From contig JBNKIW010000008.1 in assembly GCA_050290865.1 (NCBI GenBank), positions 66,228 through 130,227 on the forward strand: 64,000 bases of DNA. Reading direction: 5' to 3'. Source of the stretch: JARRLC01 sp050290865 (GTDB taxonomy: Bacteria > Pseudomonadota > Alphaproteobacteria > Rhizobiales > Rhodomicrobiaceae). Position numbers and translations under genes: made by a program. Below are positions 16,728-25,142 of the stretch, piece by piece. Within the stretch, counting starts at the first letter, position 1. Every line of letters begins with the position of its first letter. Under the pieces are notes generated by a model, which saw nothing but the letters and a program-made list of their open reading frames with translations, had not been told where the DNA came from and did not search any database.

Positions 16728-17396
16728 TCAGCTTTCCGCGGCGAGCCGCGCCAGCGCGCCACGGTCCTGAAGCGTCACTGAGCCGCGCCCCACGGCAACC
16801 CAGCGGCGGCGCTGGAATTCGTGGAGCTGGCGGCTGATCACCTCGCGCGCGGTACCGAGCTCGGCGGCGAGCTGCTGATGCGTTACCGCCAGAACGTCGC
16901 GGACGCCCGCCAGTTCGAGGAGCTTGTGAGCGAGGCGGATGTCGATGCGGGCGAAGGCCACGTCCTCGATGAGCCGAAACAGGTTGGTCAGCCGGAAGGA
17001 GAAGGCGCTGAAGACGAAGCGGCGGAATACGGCCGACTCGGCGAGCAGGGATTCGAACACCGCCCTCGGGATGGCGACGGCCTCGACTTCCGTTTCCGTG
17101 ACGGCCTCGGCGAGGTACCCTTCATGGCCCATCAGGCAGGCGGTCGTGAGCGGGCAGCTCTCCCCGGCGGTGACGCGGTAGAGCACGATCTCGCGCCCGC
17201 TTTCCGAGACCTGCTGCACGCGGATGGAACCGCTGATGACGAGGAGGAAACTCTCCGGCATCTGGCCCGTGCCGAACACCCGGGCGCCAGCCGGGACCTG
17301 CACGAAACGGCTCGCCGCGTCCAGCATGGAGCGCTGCGGACCGTCCAGGCCCGCGAGGCCGGGAAACGTGTCGATCCATTCATTTTGCTGCGGCAT
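16728..17396 (-). CDS. Crp/Fnr-family transcriptional regulator
   Basis: 222 residues from the ATG at 17396, which follows GGGGGAGAGG. An effector-binding cNBD-like barrel (~10-125) leads to a dimer helix and a C-terminal winged helix whose recognition helix reads GTAREVISRQLHEF. It lacks the N-terminal cysteine cluster of oxygen-sensing Fnr. Two cysteines in the barrel (ESCPLTTAC, Cys81 and Cys87) occupy a position conserved in a subgroup that accompanies DUF2892 and rhodanese genes, and could be redox- or sulfur-responsive; that is inference. It probably controls the downstream DUF2892 gene. Confidence 0.9.
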   Translation of the reverse strand: MPQQNEWIDTFPGLAGLDGPQRSMLDAASRFVQVPAGARVFGTGQMPESFLLVISGSIRVQQVSESGREIVLYRVTAGESCPLTTACLMGHEGYLAEAVTETEVEAVAIPRAVFESLLAESAVFRRFVFSAFSFRLTNLFRLIEDVAFARIDIRLAHKLLELAGVRDVLAVTHQQLAAELGTAREVISRQLHEFQRRRWVAVGRGSVTLQDRGALARLAAES

Positions 17397-17431
17397 GTGC
17401 GCCTCTCCCCCCATTCTTGCCACACAACCGG

Positions 17432-17499
17432 GTACAGCCCGCAGCAAGTTCGCATGAGCGCGTGCGGCGAATGGGGTGCGAACTTGCTTCGGGCTGTAC
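17432..17499. repeat. Dispersed long-palindrome repeat, copy A
   Basis: A 23-bp arm at 17432-17454 (GTACAGCCCG...TTCGCA) is repeated inverted at 17477-17499 with one mismatch, around a 22-nt loop. The arm shares its outer GTACAGCCCGC and inner AAGTTCG blocks with the palindrome at 49113-49194. It lies just upstream of the Crp/Fnr start and could also act on that transcript. Confidence 0.8.
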
Positions 17500-17544
17500 T
17501 AGCACGGGATGCGAGGCAGCGGAACGGGATGCGAATGGCGCGTG

Positions 17545-17784
17545 TCAGGGCCTGAAGAGCTTCCACAGCGGCTTCTTCACGGTCGTCGCCAGCTTGACCA
17601 TCGTGTCGACCGAGATGTTCGACCTCCCGGTCTCGATCTCGGAAATATGCGACTGCGCAACGCCGGTAAGCTGGTGAACGTCGCGCTGGCTGAGGTTCAT
17701 TCTTTCGCGGGCAAGGCGCAGGTTGCGGCCGAAGACCATGCGATCTACTTCGCTGTCCACGCCCGGCATGGCGTTTTTCGACAT
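17545..17784 (-). CDS. XRE-family helix-turn-helix regulator
   Basis: 79 residues from the ATG at 17784. Nearly the whole protein is a Cro/CI-type HTH: GRNLRLARERMNLSQRDV, then the turn and recognition helix in GVAQSHISEIETG, and the stabilising helix VDTMVKLATTVKKPLW. The open frame extends 72 residues further upstream, but that part is low-complexity and basic, unlike the family, so I exclude it. It ends just before palindromic repeat copy A. No phage or toxin-antitoxin partner is adjacent; its regulon is unknown. Confidence 0.85.
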   Translation of the reverse strand: MSKNAMPGVDSEVDRMVFGRNLRLARERMNLSQRDVHQLTGVAQSHISEIETGRSNISVDTMVKLATTVKKPLWKLFRP

Positions 17785-18104
17785 CGGCTCGTTTCTCCGG
17801 TTCGAGACCTGTTTGACATGGCGGCCCACGGGCCGTTGTGCAGTATGCCCCGTCTTTTCGCCGTTCTTGTCGTCAACCTTATGGCGGCGATTGGCTATAC
17901 GCAATTGGGCAAACGCCGGGTCAGGAGAATCCCGAATATGGTGTCCGCCGAGCGTCTTCCTTATTGCCGCGAGGCGCGCTGGCCGGGGGGAATCCGGCAT
18001 CGGCCGTGCTTGATATCGGCGGCATAATCATGGCAATTCATAGGGGATGAGCGGCGGCACGCTATCGAAAGAGCAATATCAATGTGCCGAAGGGAGGATC
18101 GTGA
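17785..18104. other. Divergent intergenic region between the XRE and CoxG-like genes
   Basis: 320 bp without a supported gene. It must hold both divergent promoters. The only clear signal is a GGGAGG ribosome-binding site a few bases before the ATG at 18105. I see no confident promoter pair or hairpin. Confidence 0.5.
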
Positions 18105-18641
18105 ATGAAAATCACGGGGGAGAAGCTGCTGGCCGCGCCGCAGGACGCCGTCTGGCGGGCGCTGAACGACCCGGAAGTGCTGCGGCAGTCCATTCCCGGC
18201 TGCGAGCGCTTCGAGCAGACCGGCGCGAACGCCTACAATGCCGTGGTCGCCGCCAGGATCGGGCCGGTGCAGGCACGCTTTGTTGGGAATGTCACCTTGT
18301 CCGACCTCGATCCGCCGAGTGGCTATACGATCTCCGGCGAAGGCTCGGCGGGGCCGGCGGGCAGTGCGAAGGGTCGCGCGCAAGTCCGGCTCGAACCGGC
18401 GGAAGGCGGCACGCGCCTGACCTGGAGTGCTGAGGCCCAGATTTCGGGAAAGCTGGCGCAGGTCGGTTCGCGGCTGATTGACTCCGCGGCGAATATGATG
18501 GCGGGCCAGTTCTTCGACCGCTTTCAGCAGGTTGTGGCTGGCGAGACACCGCCGGAGCGTCCGGCGCGCGCCGTGCCGCTCTGGGTCTGGGCGGCGGCTG
18601 CCCTGGTTATCGCACTCGCGGCCTACCTGCTGCTCCGCTGA
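18105..18641 (+). CDS. CoxG-like SRPBCC protein with C-terminal membrane anchor
   Basis: 178 residues. The first ~145 form an SRPBCC lipid-binding-like fold of the CoxG (carbon monoxide dehydrogenase subunit G) family: LAAPQDAVWRALNDPEVL, the IPGCE motif, and a long C-terminal helix (GSRLIDSAANMMAGQFFDRF). A proline-rich linker then leads to a single hydrophobic helix (~156-176). The start follows GGGAGG. In carboxydotrophs CoxG helps recruit CO dehydrogenase to the membrane, but no molybdenum hydroxylase genes are visible here, so the role of this copy is open. Confidence 0.88.
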   Translation: MKITGEKLLAAPQDAVWRALNDPEVLRQSIPGCERFEQTGANAYNAVVAARIGPVQARFVGNVTLSDLDPPSGYTISGEGSAGPAGSAKGRAQVRLEPAEGGTRLTWSAEAQISGKLAQVGSRLIDSAANMMAGQFFDRFQQVVAGETPPERPARAVPLWVWAAAALVIALAAYLLLR

Positions 18642-18776
18642 AGCTACGCGGCGCGAGCGGCAGGCGGATGAGCCGAGCTGTGAGCCCCGCTCGGAACGGA
18701 TGGCCTGTTGTGACCGCGCTTTGACGCGGGGCACTTCCCGCTCCGCGTGCGCACCACCGGGTGAATGCTGGCCGGG

Positions 18777-20132
18777 TCAGGGTCTCGGCTTGCGCTCGGG
18801 GACCGGGACGTTTGCATTGCCAGCCGTCGTCCCCGCCGTGTCGGCGCTCGAACTCACGGCGACGGCCGGGACGGTCGCGGTGACCGTGCTTACCGTTGCC
18901 TGCGTGGTCGTGATAGATGGCTTCTCACCCCCTGCGGTGCCTGCAGGCTTGGGCTCGGCCGCGGCTTTCGCCTCGGCGGCCTTTTTGGCCGCGGCTCTCG
19001 CGCGGAACTTCGCTTCAATCTTACGCCACTCGACGACATTCTTTTTGTGCTGCGCAAACGTTTCCGCGAAAATGTGCCCGCCTTTGCCGTTCGCCACGAA
19101 GAACATATCGTCGATCTTGGCGGGCCGCAGCACGGCTTCGAGCGCGGCACGGCCGGGGTTGGCGATCGGCGTCGGCGGCAGGCCGCCATTGCGGTAGGTG
19201 TTGTACGGCGTCATCTGCCGCATGTCCGTCTTGGTAATGGGACGCCCCAGCGTGCCCTTGCCTCCAGACAGCCCATAGATGATCGTCGGGTCTGACTCCA
19301 GCCTCCTGCCCTTTTTCAAGCGGTTGAGGAAGACCGCCGCGACCTTGGCGCGCTCGTCAACCTGACCGGTCTCCTTTTCCACGACGGAGGCAAGCGTTAT
19401 GGCTTCCTGCCTGGTCCTGATCGGCAGCCCGGCACTGCGCTTCGGCCAGATCTTGTCCATGAACATTTCCTGCTCGCGCTGCATCCGCGCGAGAAGATCC
19501 TGGCGCGTCGTACCGCGCGCATAGCGGTACGTGTCCGGCAGGAGCGATCCTTCCCGCGGCACCATCGTGATCCGGCCCTTCAGCTCTCTCTGGGCGTTGA
19601 GACGCCTGACGACCTGATAGCTGGTCATCCCCTCGGGGACCGACACGCTGTGAAGAATGGCCTTCCCCTCGACGAGCGTGTCCAGCACCTCGCGCATGGT
19701 CGCGCCCTTCTTGATGGCATACTCGCCGGCTTTGAGCTTGCTCTGGACACGGAAATAGAGCACCACGCTGGCAACGAACACAACGCGGTCGGAGATAACG
19801 TTCTCGCGTTCCAGCCGCGCGGCGATTTCGCGGACGCCCTCGCCTCTGGGCACCACGACAACCGTGTCGTATTCCAGCGGCCCCGGCTGATCGAAGCGGG
19901 CATAGAGATAGGACATCCCTGCCGCCATGCCGATGAGCACGACCAGCAGAGCGCTGATCCCTATGTTGAGAAACCTCAACACAGGATGCTGCTGCCATAA
20001 CGTCCGGTCCAAAGGCGGCTCCGGTGCATGTCCGGGTTCAAGCGCCTCGGCGGGGCTGCGCGGCAAGGAGGCGTAGTCCCGAGGCGGCCTATACCTGCGA
20101 TTTTGATCCCACTGAGTCCTATCGCCCGGCAT
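18777..20132 (-). CDS. mltG: Endolytic peptidoglycan transglycosylase MltG
   Basis: 451 residues from the ATG at 20132; the frame opens 26 codons earlier but that part is not family-like. A cytoplasmic proline-rich stretch is followed by one membrane helix (~55-77), a LysM-like segment (GEGVREIAARLE), and the YceG/MltG catalytic domain with the conserved glutamate in LASVVEKETG and the ESDPTIIYGL and NTYRNGGLPPTPIANPG motifs. The last ~75 residues are Ala/Lys/Thr-rich and disordered-looking, longer than most homologues. It cleaves nascent glycan strands. Placement after fabF is a common alphaproteobacterial arrangement. Confidence 0.95.
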   Translation of the reverse strand: MPGDRTQWDQNRRYRPPRDYASLPRSPAEALEPGHAPEPPLDRTLWQQHPVLRFLNIGISALLVVLIGMAAGMSYLYARFDQPGPLEYDTVVVVPRGEGVREIAARLERENVISDRVVFVASVVLYFRVQSKLKAGEYAIKKGATMREVLDTLVEGKAILHSVSVPEGMTSYQVVRRLNAQRELKGRITMVPREGSLLPDTYRYARGTTRQDLLARMQREQEMFMDKIWPKRSAGLPIRTRQEAITLASVVEKETGQVDERAKVAAVFLNRLKKGRRLESDPTIIYGLSGGKGTLGRPITKTDMRQMTPYNTYRNGGLPPTPIANPGRAALEAVLRPAKIDDMFFVANGKGGHIFAETFAQHKKNVVEWRKIEAKFRARAAAKKAAEAKAAAEPKPAGTAGGEKPSITTTQATVSTVTATVPAVAVSSSADTAGTTAGNANVPVPERKPRP

Positions 20133-20241
20133 ATGGATACGCTCGCTAACCTCAAAATTCCCGGTCAGAAAAACCAACCAAATATGGCAAAAGGGAGGTT
20201 GCCGTTTCAACCACCCCGCTCTGTTGCTCTCCCGCTACCCG

Positions 20242-21507
20242 TCAATCGGCAACGCGGCGGAAGACCAGAGAGGCGTTGGTTCCGCCAAATCCGAAGGAGT
20301 TGCTGAGCACCGTGTCTATCCTACGCTGCTGCGCCTTGTGGGGCGCGAGGTCGATGGCGGTGTCCACCGACGGGTTGTCCAGATTGAGCGTCGGCGGCAC
20401 CATGTTGTCGCGGATAGCGAGTGCGGAGAAGATCGCCTCGACCGCGCCCGCCGCTCCGAGGAGATGGCCGGTCGCCGACTTGGTGGACGACATGGCGAGC
20501 TTTCCCGCCGAATTGCCGAACAGCCGCTCGACCGCGGCAAGTTCGATCTCGTCGCCCATGGGCGTCGAAGTGCCGTGCGCGTTGATGTAGTCGACATCGG
20601 CCGGTGCGATCCCGGCGCGTTTCACCGCCGCTTGCATGCAGCGCTCGGCGCCATCGCCGCTCTCGGCCGGGGCGGTGATATGGTAGGCGTCGCCCGACAT
20701 GCCGTAGCCGATGATCTCGGCATAGATCTTTGCGCCTCGCGCACGCGCGTGCTCGTATTCCTCGAGAACGACGATGCCCGCGCCCTCGCCCATCACGAAA
20801 CCGTCGCGGTCCCGGTCATAGGGGCGCGAAGCCCGGTGCGGTTCGTCGTTGAAATGCGTGGACAGCGCACGGCATGCCGCGAATCCCGCGACGGCAAGAC
20901 GGCAGAGTGGCGATTCGGTGCCGCCCGCGACCATGACGTCGGCATCTCCCAGCGCGATGATCCGCGACGCGTCGCCGATCGCGTGCGCGCCGGTGGAACA
21001 GGCTGTGACCACGGCGGAGTTCGGGCCGCGCAGACGGTTGCGGATCGAGACATAGCCCGAGGCGAGATTGATAAGACGGCCGGGAATGAAGAACGGGCTG
21101 AGGCGTTTCGGGCCCTTCTCAGCCATGAGCAGCGAGGCCCTCTCGATGCCCTGCAGCCCGCCGATGCCGGAGCCGATCAGGACGCCGCTCGTGGCGCAAT
21201 CCTCGTCCGATTCGGGATGCCAGTTGGCATCATTGAGAGCCTGATCGGCGGCAGCGATGGCGTAGACGATAAACTCGTCAACTTTGCGCTGCTCCTTCTG
21301 CTCCATCCACTCGCCGGGATCATAGCCGTCGTCCGCGGAGTGTCCGCGCGGAATAAAGGCTGCGACCTTGCAGGCCAGATCGGACGCGTCGAATTCCGTG
21401 ATGGCGCGTATGCCGGTCTCACCGGCAAGGATGCGCTTCCAGCTTGCTTCGACACCGCATCCGAGCGGTGTAACCATCCCAAGGCCCGTTATGACGACGC
21501 GCCGCAT
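20242..21507 (-). CDS. fabF: 3-oxoacyl-[acyl-carrier-protein] synthase II (FabF)
   Basis: About 421 residues; condenses malonyl-ACP with acyl-ACP in fatty-acid elongation. The opening RRVVITGLGMVTPLG is diagnostic. The Cys-His-His triad is visible: nucleophile in VVTACSTGAHA, histidines in NAHGTSTPMGD and KSATGHLLGAAG. Two adjacent ATGs (21510 and 21507) follow GGAGG; I use the second for better spacing. It follows acpP on the same strand, the standard fab cluster order. Confidence 0.97.
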   Translation of the reverse strand: MRRVVITGLGMVTPLGCGVEASWKRILAGETGIRAITEFDASDLACKVAAFIPRGHSADDGYDPGEWMEQKEQRKVDEFIVYAIAAADQALNDANWHPESDEDCATSGVLIGSGIGGLQGIERASLLMAEKGPKRLSPFFIPGRLINLASGYVSIRNRLRGPNSAVVTACSTGAHAIGDASRIIALGDADVMVAGGTESPLCRLAVAGFAACRALSTHFNDEPHRASRPYDRDRDGFVMGEGAGIVVLEEYEHARARGAKIYAEIIGYGMSGDAYHITAPAESGDGAERCMQAAVKRAGIAPADVDYINAHGTSTPMGDEIELAAVERLFGNSAGKLAMSSTKSATGHLLGAAGAVEAIFSALAIRDNMVPPTLNLDNPSVDTAIDLAPHKAQQRRIDTVLSNSFGFGGTNASLVFRRVAD

Positions 21508-21623
21508 CATGCCTCCGGTTCCCTCCAAAACTTTTGCCGCTCTGAAGCGTCCGCATGGAAATACCGCCGCCTGCTTGCGCAAGCCGGCGGTTTTTCATGG
21601 GAGCCGTTCAGAGCACGGCTGCT

Positions 21624-21866
21624 TCAGGCACTGGCATGCTCTTCAAGGAAGCGAGTGGCGTCGCCGACGGTCTGAATCGTCTCGGCGGCGTCGTCCGGTA
21701 TTTCGCAGCCGAATTCTTCCTCGAACGCCATGACCAGCTCGACCGTGTCGAGGCTGTCGGCGCCAAGATCGTCGATGAAGCTGGCATTATCGGTGACCTT
21801 GTCGGCCTCGACGCCAAGATGTTCGACCACGATCTTCTTCACACGCTCAGAGATATTCTCGCTCAT
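21624..21866 (-). CDS. acpP: Acyl carrier protein
   Basis: 80 residues, highly acidic, with the phosphopantetheine attachment serine in the invariant GADSLDTVEL motif. N-terminus MSENISERVKKIVVEHLGV is typical. GAGG lies about eight bases before the ATG. It carries growing acyl chains to FabD, FabG and FabF encoded around it. Confidence 0.98.
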   Translation of the reverse strand: MSENISERVKKIVVEHLGVEADKVTDNASFIDDLGADSLDTVELVMAFEEEFGCEIPDDAAETIQTVGDATRFLEEHASA

Positions 21867-22061
21867 GCTATTGCCTCACCATTGCTCCCAAAAACTCCTG
21901 CTCGGAAAACCGAACATAAAACTCTCACTGTCCCACCCGAAACCAGGCTGCGACATCAAGCCCGGGAACGCTGAGGATTCGGCTGGCACCACTGAACGAA
22001 AGCACTTCTTCAAGGGATTCCATGCCGGCGTGCGAGAGGTTCGCGTTCGGTAGCATAGTTT

Positions 22062-22079
22062 GCGGTGGCTCGCCACCGC
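22062..22079. other. Perfect 8-bp palindromic stem between fabG and acpP
   Basis: GCGGTGGC and GCCACCGC separated by TC, just after the fabG stop on the minus strand. No T-run follows, so it may be a 3' mRNA stabiliser or a weak terminator in a cluster where acpP often needs higher expression. Confidence 0.4.
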
Positions 22080-22100
22080 TCAACACTGCCACTTTTCTAA

Positions 22101-22835
22101 CTAAATCATCGCCATCCCGCCGTTCACATGAATGGTCTCTCCGGTGATATAGCGAGCCTCGCTGCTGGCCAGATAGACGACCGCGGCGGCGATGTCCTCC
22201 GGCTTGCCGAAAGCGCCGGCCGGGATCGCGCTCTTGATGCCCTCGACCTGTTTCTCGTTCAGTGCGTCCGTCATCGGCGTTTCGATGAAGCCGGGTGCGA
22301 TGCAATTCGCAGTGATGCCGCGCGAAGCCACCTCGCGCGCCAGCGATTTCGTCATGCCGACCATGCCGGCCTTGGAGGCGGCGTAGTTGCCCTGTCCCGG
22401 ATTTCCGACAACGCCGCTCACAGACGCGATGTTGATGATGCGGCCGTAGCGCTTGCGCATCATGGTGCGCAGGGCGGTCCGGCAGAGGATGAAGGTTGCG
22501 GTGAGATTAACGGCGATGACCTCGTCCCACTCCTCGTCCTTCATGCGCATGAAGATGTTGTCGCGGGTGATCCCGGCGTTGTTGACGATAATGTCGACCG
22601 AGCCGAGCGCGGCTTCGGCCTCGCCGAAGAGACTGCCGACGGCCTCGCGGTCCTTGAGATTGCACGGAAGCGCCGTCACGTCGCCGATTTCGGCCGCGAG
22701 TGCGGTGAGCCGGTCCGCCCGCGTGCCGGATATCGCGACTTTGGCGCCCTGCGCCTTCAGCGCCCGCGCGATCTCGCCGCCGATGCCCCCTGTCGCGCCG
22801 GTGACCAGCGCTCCCTTTCCGGTTAGATCAAACAT
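22101..22835 (-). CDS. fabG: 3-oxoacyl-[acyl-carrier-protein] reductase (FabG)
   Basis: 244-residue short-chain dehydrogenase: NADPH-binding TGATGGIGGEIA near residue 14, NNAG in the middle, catalytic Ser in INIASVSG, and Tyr/Lys in NYAASKAG. The C-terminal YITGETIHVNGGMAM is the FabG signature. It starts 12 nt after fabD ends, so the two are co-transcribed. Confidence 0.97.
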   Translation of the reverse strand: MFDLTGKGALVTGATGGIGGEIARALKAQGAKVAISGTRADRLTALAAEIGDVTALPCNLKDREAVGSLFGEAEAALGSVDIIVNNAGITRDNIFMRMKDEEWDEVIAVNLTATFILCRTALRTMMRKRYGRIINIASVSGVVGNPGQGNYAASKAGMVGMTKSLAREVASRGITANCIAPGFIETPMTDALNEKQVEGIKSAIPAGAFGKPEDIAAAVVYLASSEARYITGETIHVNGGMAMI

Positions 22836-22847
22836 GCTCGCGCTCCA

Positions 22848-23804
22848 TCAGTTTGCCGCTTCAGGAGAGGCGCCCAGGCCCGCGATATCGTCCGGCGTGC
22901 CGATGGCCTTGCCGGTCACGCGCTGGTCGATGCGCCGGGCCATGCCGCTCAGCACCTTCCCCGCGCCGATCTCATAGGCGAGCGTCACGCCCTGTCCGGC
23001 CATATATTCGATGCTCTCGCGCCAGCGCACGCTTCCCGTGACCTGTTCGACGAGCAGGCGGCGTATGGTCTCCGGATCGTTGACGGGCGTGGCGGTGACA
23101 TTGGCGATGAGAGGCACGGCGGGCGCCTTGATGGTGGCGGTGCTCAGCGCTTCGGCCATGCGCTCGGCGGCGGGCTGCATGAGCGCAGAATGGAACGGCG
23201 CGCTCACCGGCAGCGGCATGGCGCGGCGCACGCCGTAATCCTTCGAAATCTGCATGGCGGCGTCGATGGCCGCCCTGGCGCCGCTGATGACGACCTGCCC
23301 CGGAGCATTGTCGTTGGCGACCTGGCAGACGAGATCGGTGGCGCTGTTGCCCTCGGCAGCGATCTTGGCGGCGACCTCCATGTCGGCGCCGAGCAGCGCA
23401 GCCATGGCGCCCTGTCCCACCGGGACGGCGTCCTGCATGGCCCTGCCGCGAATGCGCAGAAGGCGCGCGGCGTCCGCCACGGTGATCGAGCCGGCGGCGG
23501 CCAGCGCGGAATATTCGCCCAATGAATGTCCTGCGACAAATTGCGCCGACGCCACGCTCCACTCCTTCACCGCCTCCAGCACGCGTATGACGGCAAGGGA
23601 GACCGCCATCAGCGCAGGCTGCGCGTTCTCGGTCAGCGTAAGACGGTCTTGCGGCCCTTCCCACATGATCTGGGAAAGCTTCTCGCCAAGCGCGGCGTCC
23701 ACTTCTTCAAAGACGGCGCGGGCTTCGGGGAATGCCGCGGCAAGGTCTTTGCCCATGCCGGTGAACTGGCTTCCCTGGCCGGGGAATGTAAAGGCGATGC
23801 CCAT
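22848..23804 (-). CDS. fabD: Malonyl-CoA:ACP transacylase (FabD)
   Basis: 318 residues, loading malonyl groups onto AcpP. FPGQGSQ is at the N-terminus, nucleophile Ser94 sits in GHSLGEY, and a catalytic histidine in VSAPFHSALM. First gene of the fabD-fabG-acpP-fabF-mltG run, transcribed away from rpsF. Confidence 0.97.
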   Translation of the reverse strand: MGIAFTFPGQGSQFTGMGKDLAAAFPEARAVFEEVDAALGEKLSQIMWEGPQDRLTLTENAQPALMAVSLAVIRVLEAVKEWSVASAQFVAGHSLGEYSALAAAGSITVADAARLLRIRGRAMQDAVPVGQGAMAALLGADMEVAAKIAAEGNSATDLVCQVANDNAPGQVVISGARAAIDAAMQISKDYGVRRAMPLPVSAPFHSALMQPAAERMAEALSTATIKAPAVPLIANVTATPVNDPETIRRLLVEQVTGSVRWRESIEYMAGQGVTLAYEIGAGKVLSGMARRIDQRVTGKAIGTPDDIAGLGASPEAAN

Positions 23805-23844
23805 GAATGAACGAAACGACCCTGGATTTGGCTGCTAGGAACGC

Positions 23845-23900
23845 CGTCCGGCGCGTGGCGCTAAAGACAACTCGTCCGGCGCGTGGCGCCAAAGACAACT
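23845..23900. repeat. 28-bp tandem direct repeat, two copies
   Basis: The unit CGTCCGGCGCGTGGCGC... ending AAAGACAACT occurs at 23845-23872 and again at 23873-23900 with one substitution. It sits within 100 bp of the fabD start and would lie in its promoter or leader. Confidence 0.85.
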
Positions 23901-24014
23901 ATTGCACCGGCAATGTCAAGCATTCGTTCATACTCGTTAAACGACAATGGGGGGTTGCGGGTTTCGCCTCTCTGCCCCTCCCTGCGGCGCGCGCATCGAC
24001 GACGCGGCTCGCCC

Positions 24015-24042
24015 TTGCAAATGGCACGAATTCCCGTATAAG
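24015..24042 (+). promoter_or_regulatory. Probable housekeeping promoter of the rpsF operon
   Basis: TTGCAA (24015-24020), a 16-nt spacer, then TATAAG (24037-24042): four to five matches per hexamer to sigma-70 consensus, in the right orientation upstream of the ribosomal protein genes. Confidence 0.6.
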
Positions 24043-24246
24043 CAACGCCATCGTTCCGGCTGGAGGCTGAACGGAAGCCGCTAAGGTTCTGCCTTGCGGT
24101 TGTGGGCGCCGCCCATGAATTCTTCCGGTGTTTCCGCTCTTTCGAGTCTTTGATGAGTCCTTCCCTGGCGGGTGTTTCCCCCGTGGACGGCTCAAAAGGG
24201 GCTTCGCGCCGGGGCATTTCGTTCGCAATCCAGGGAAAGGCGCATC

Positions 24247-24729
24247 ATGCCGCTTTACGAACATGTATTTCTTGCGCGCCAGGACATAACGGTGCAGCAG
24301 GCTGCCGCTTTGCAGAAGACATTCCAGGCCGTCCTCGAGGAGAATGGCGGGAAGGTCGGGAAAGTCGAATATTGGGGCCTCAAATCGCTGGCCTACAAGA
24401 TCAAGAAGAACCGCAAGGCGCACTACACGCTGGTGAATGTCGAGGCGCCGCACGAGGCCGTCGCCGAAATGGAGCGGCAGATGAGCCTGTCGTCGGATGT
24501 TCTCCGCTTCATGACCCTCCGCGTCAAAACCCTCGACGACAAGCCGTCGGCGATGATGAAGCGCTCCGACGAGCGTGGCGATCGCGGTGACCGGCGTGGC
24601 CCGCGGCGCGACCGCGAGGGCGGTGGTCCCCGTGGTGATCGTGGCGAAGGCGGCCCGCGTGGCGATCGCCCCGACCGCAGTGATCGCGCCCCGCGCCCAG
24701 AAGCCGCTTCCGAAGGAGATGCCGCATGA
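24247..24729 (+). CDS. rpsF: 30S ribosomal protein bS6
   Basis: 160 residues from the ATG at 24247. The S6 core (MPLYEHVFLARQDIT, VEYWGLKSLAYKIKKN, HYTLVNVEAP, SSDVLRFMTLRV) fills about residues 1-97. A 60-residue tail rich in Arg, Gly and Asp (several RGDR repeats) follows; long basic tails occur in alphaproteobacterial S6. It pairs with S18 on the 30S platform, and the two genes overlap by 4 nt. Confidence 0.97.
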   Translation: MPLYEHVFLARQDITVQQAAALQKTFQAVLEENGGKVGKVEYWGLKSLAYKIKKNRKAHYTLVNVEAPHEAVAEMERQMSLSSDVLRFMTLRVKTLDDKPSAMMKRSDERGDRGDRRGPRRDREGGGPRGDRGEGGPRGDRPDRSDRAPRPEAASEGDAA

Positions 24730-24971
24730 CCGCCTCACCGTCGCCGGCCCGCCGGCCTTTCCATCGCCGCCGCAAGACCTGCCCGTTCTCAAGTGATGCC
24801 GCACCGGTCATCGACTATAAGGACGTGAAGCTGTTGCAGCGTTTCACCTCCGAGCGCGGAAAGATCGTGCCCAGCCGCATCACCGCCGTCTCCGCCAGGA
24901 AGCAGCGTGAGCTGGCGCGGGCGATCAAGCGGGCGCGGTTTCTGGGGCTGATCCCCTATCTTGTGAGATAA
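24726..24971 (+). CDS. rpsR: 30S ribosomal protein bS18
   Basis: 81 residues: RRPFHRRRKTCPFS, then IDYKDVKLLQRFTSERGKI and PSRITAVSARKQRELARAIKRAR, all strongly conserved in S18. The start overlaps the rpsF stop (ATGA), giving coupled synthesis with S6. Confidence 0.98.
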   Translation: MTASPSPARRPFHRRRKTCPFSSDAAPVIDYKDVKLLQRFTSERGKIVPSRITAVSARKQRELARAIKRARFLGLIPYLVR

Positions 24972-25142
24972 AGAATGGTCTGCCCCGTGGCGGCCTGGAT
25001 AGCGGGCCGCACGGCGGGGGCCATATTGTTGAAATGGCAGGAGAAGCGGGCCCGGCGCCCGCCACGGACCTGGGTTGGGGCGGTCGGCCGGGTGAGCCTG
25101 TTTCGCCTCTAACCGCTTGGCGGCGGGACAGCGAACGACACG

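Larger units (their letters stand above)
23805..24246. other. Divergent fabD-rpsF intergenic region and rpsF leader
   Basis: 442 bp without a supported gene. Adjacent to fabD is a 28-bp tandem duplication (23845-23900). A good plus-strand promoter at 24015-24042 leaves a leader of about 200 nt before rpsF. Leaders of this operon can carry an S6:S18-binding hairpin; a short TTCCG/CGGAA stem near 24050-24075 is present, but I cannot confirm the element. Confidence 0.5.

Noticed and set aside
17785..18000. Upstream in-frame extension of the XRE regulator
   Set aside because: 72 extra residues are basic and low-complexity, with no ribosome-binding site at the first codon; the HTH protein is complete without them.
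18105..18641. Evidence for a CO dehydrogenase locus from the CoxG-like gene
   Set aside because: No coxLMS or accessory genes flank it; CoxG-like proteins occur widely alone.
21560..21600. Hairpin plus TTTTT between acpP and fabF
   Set aside because: The T-run is on the plus strand, opposite to transcription of these genes, and the stem is interrupted; not a terminator for the fab transcripts.
20224..21675. 483-residue plus-strand open frame
   Set aside because: Opposite fabF, which has complete active-site motifs; the plus-strand frame has none.
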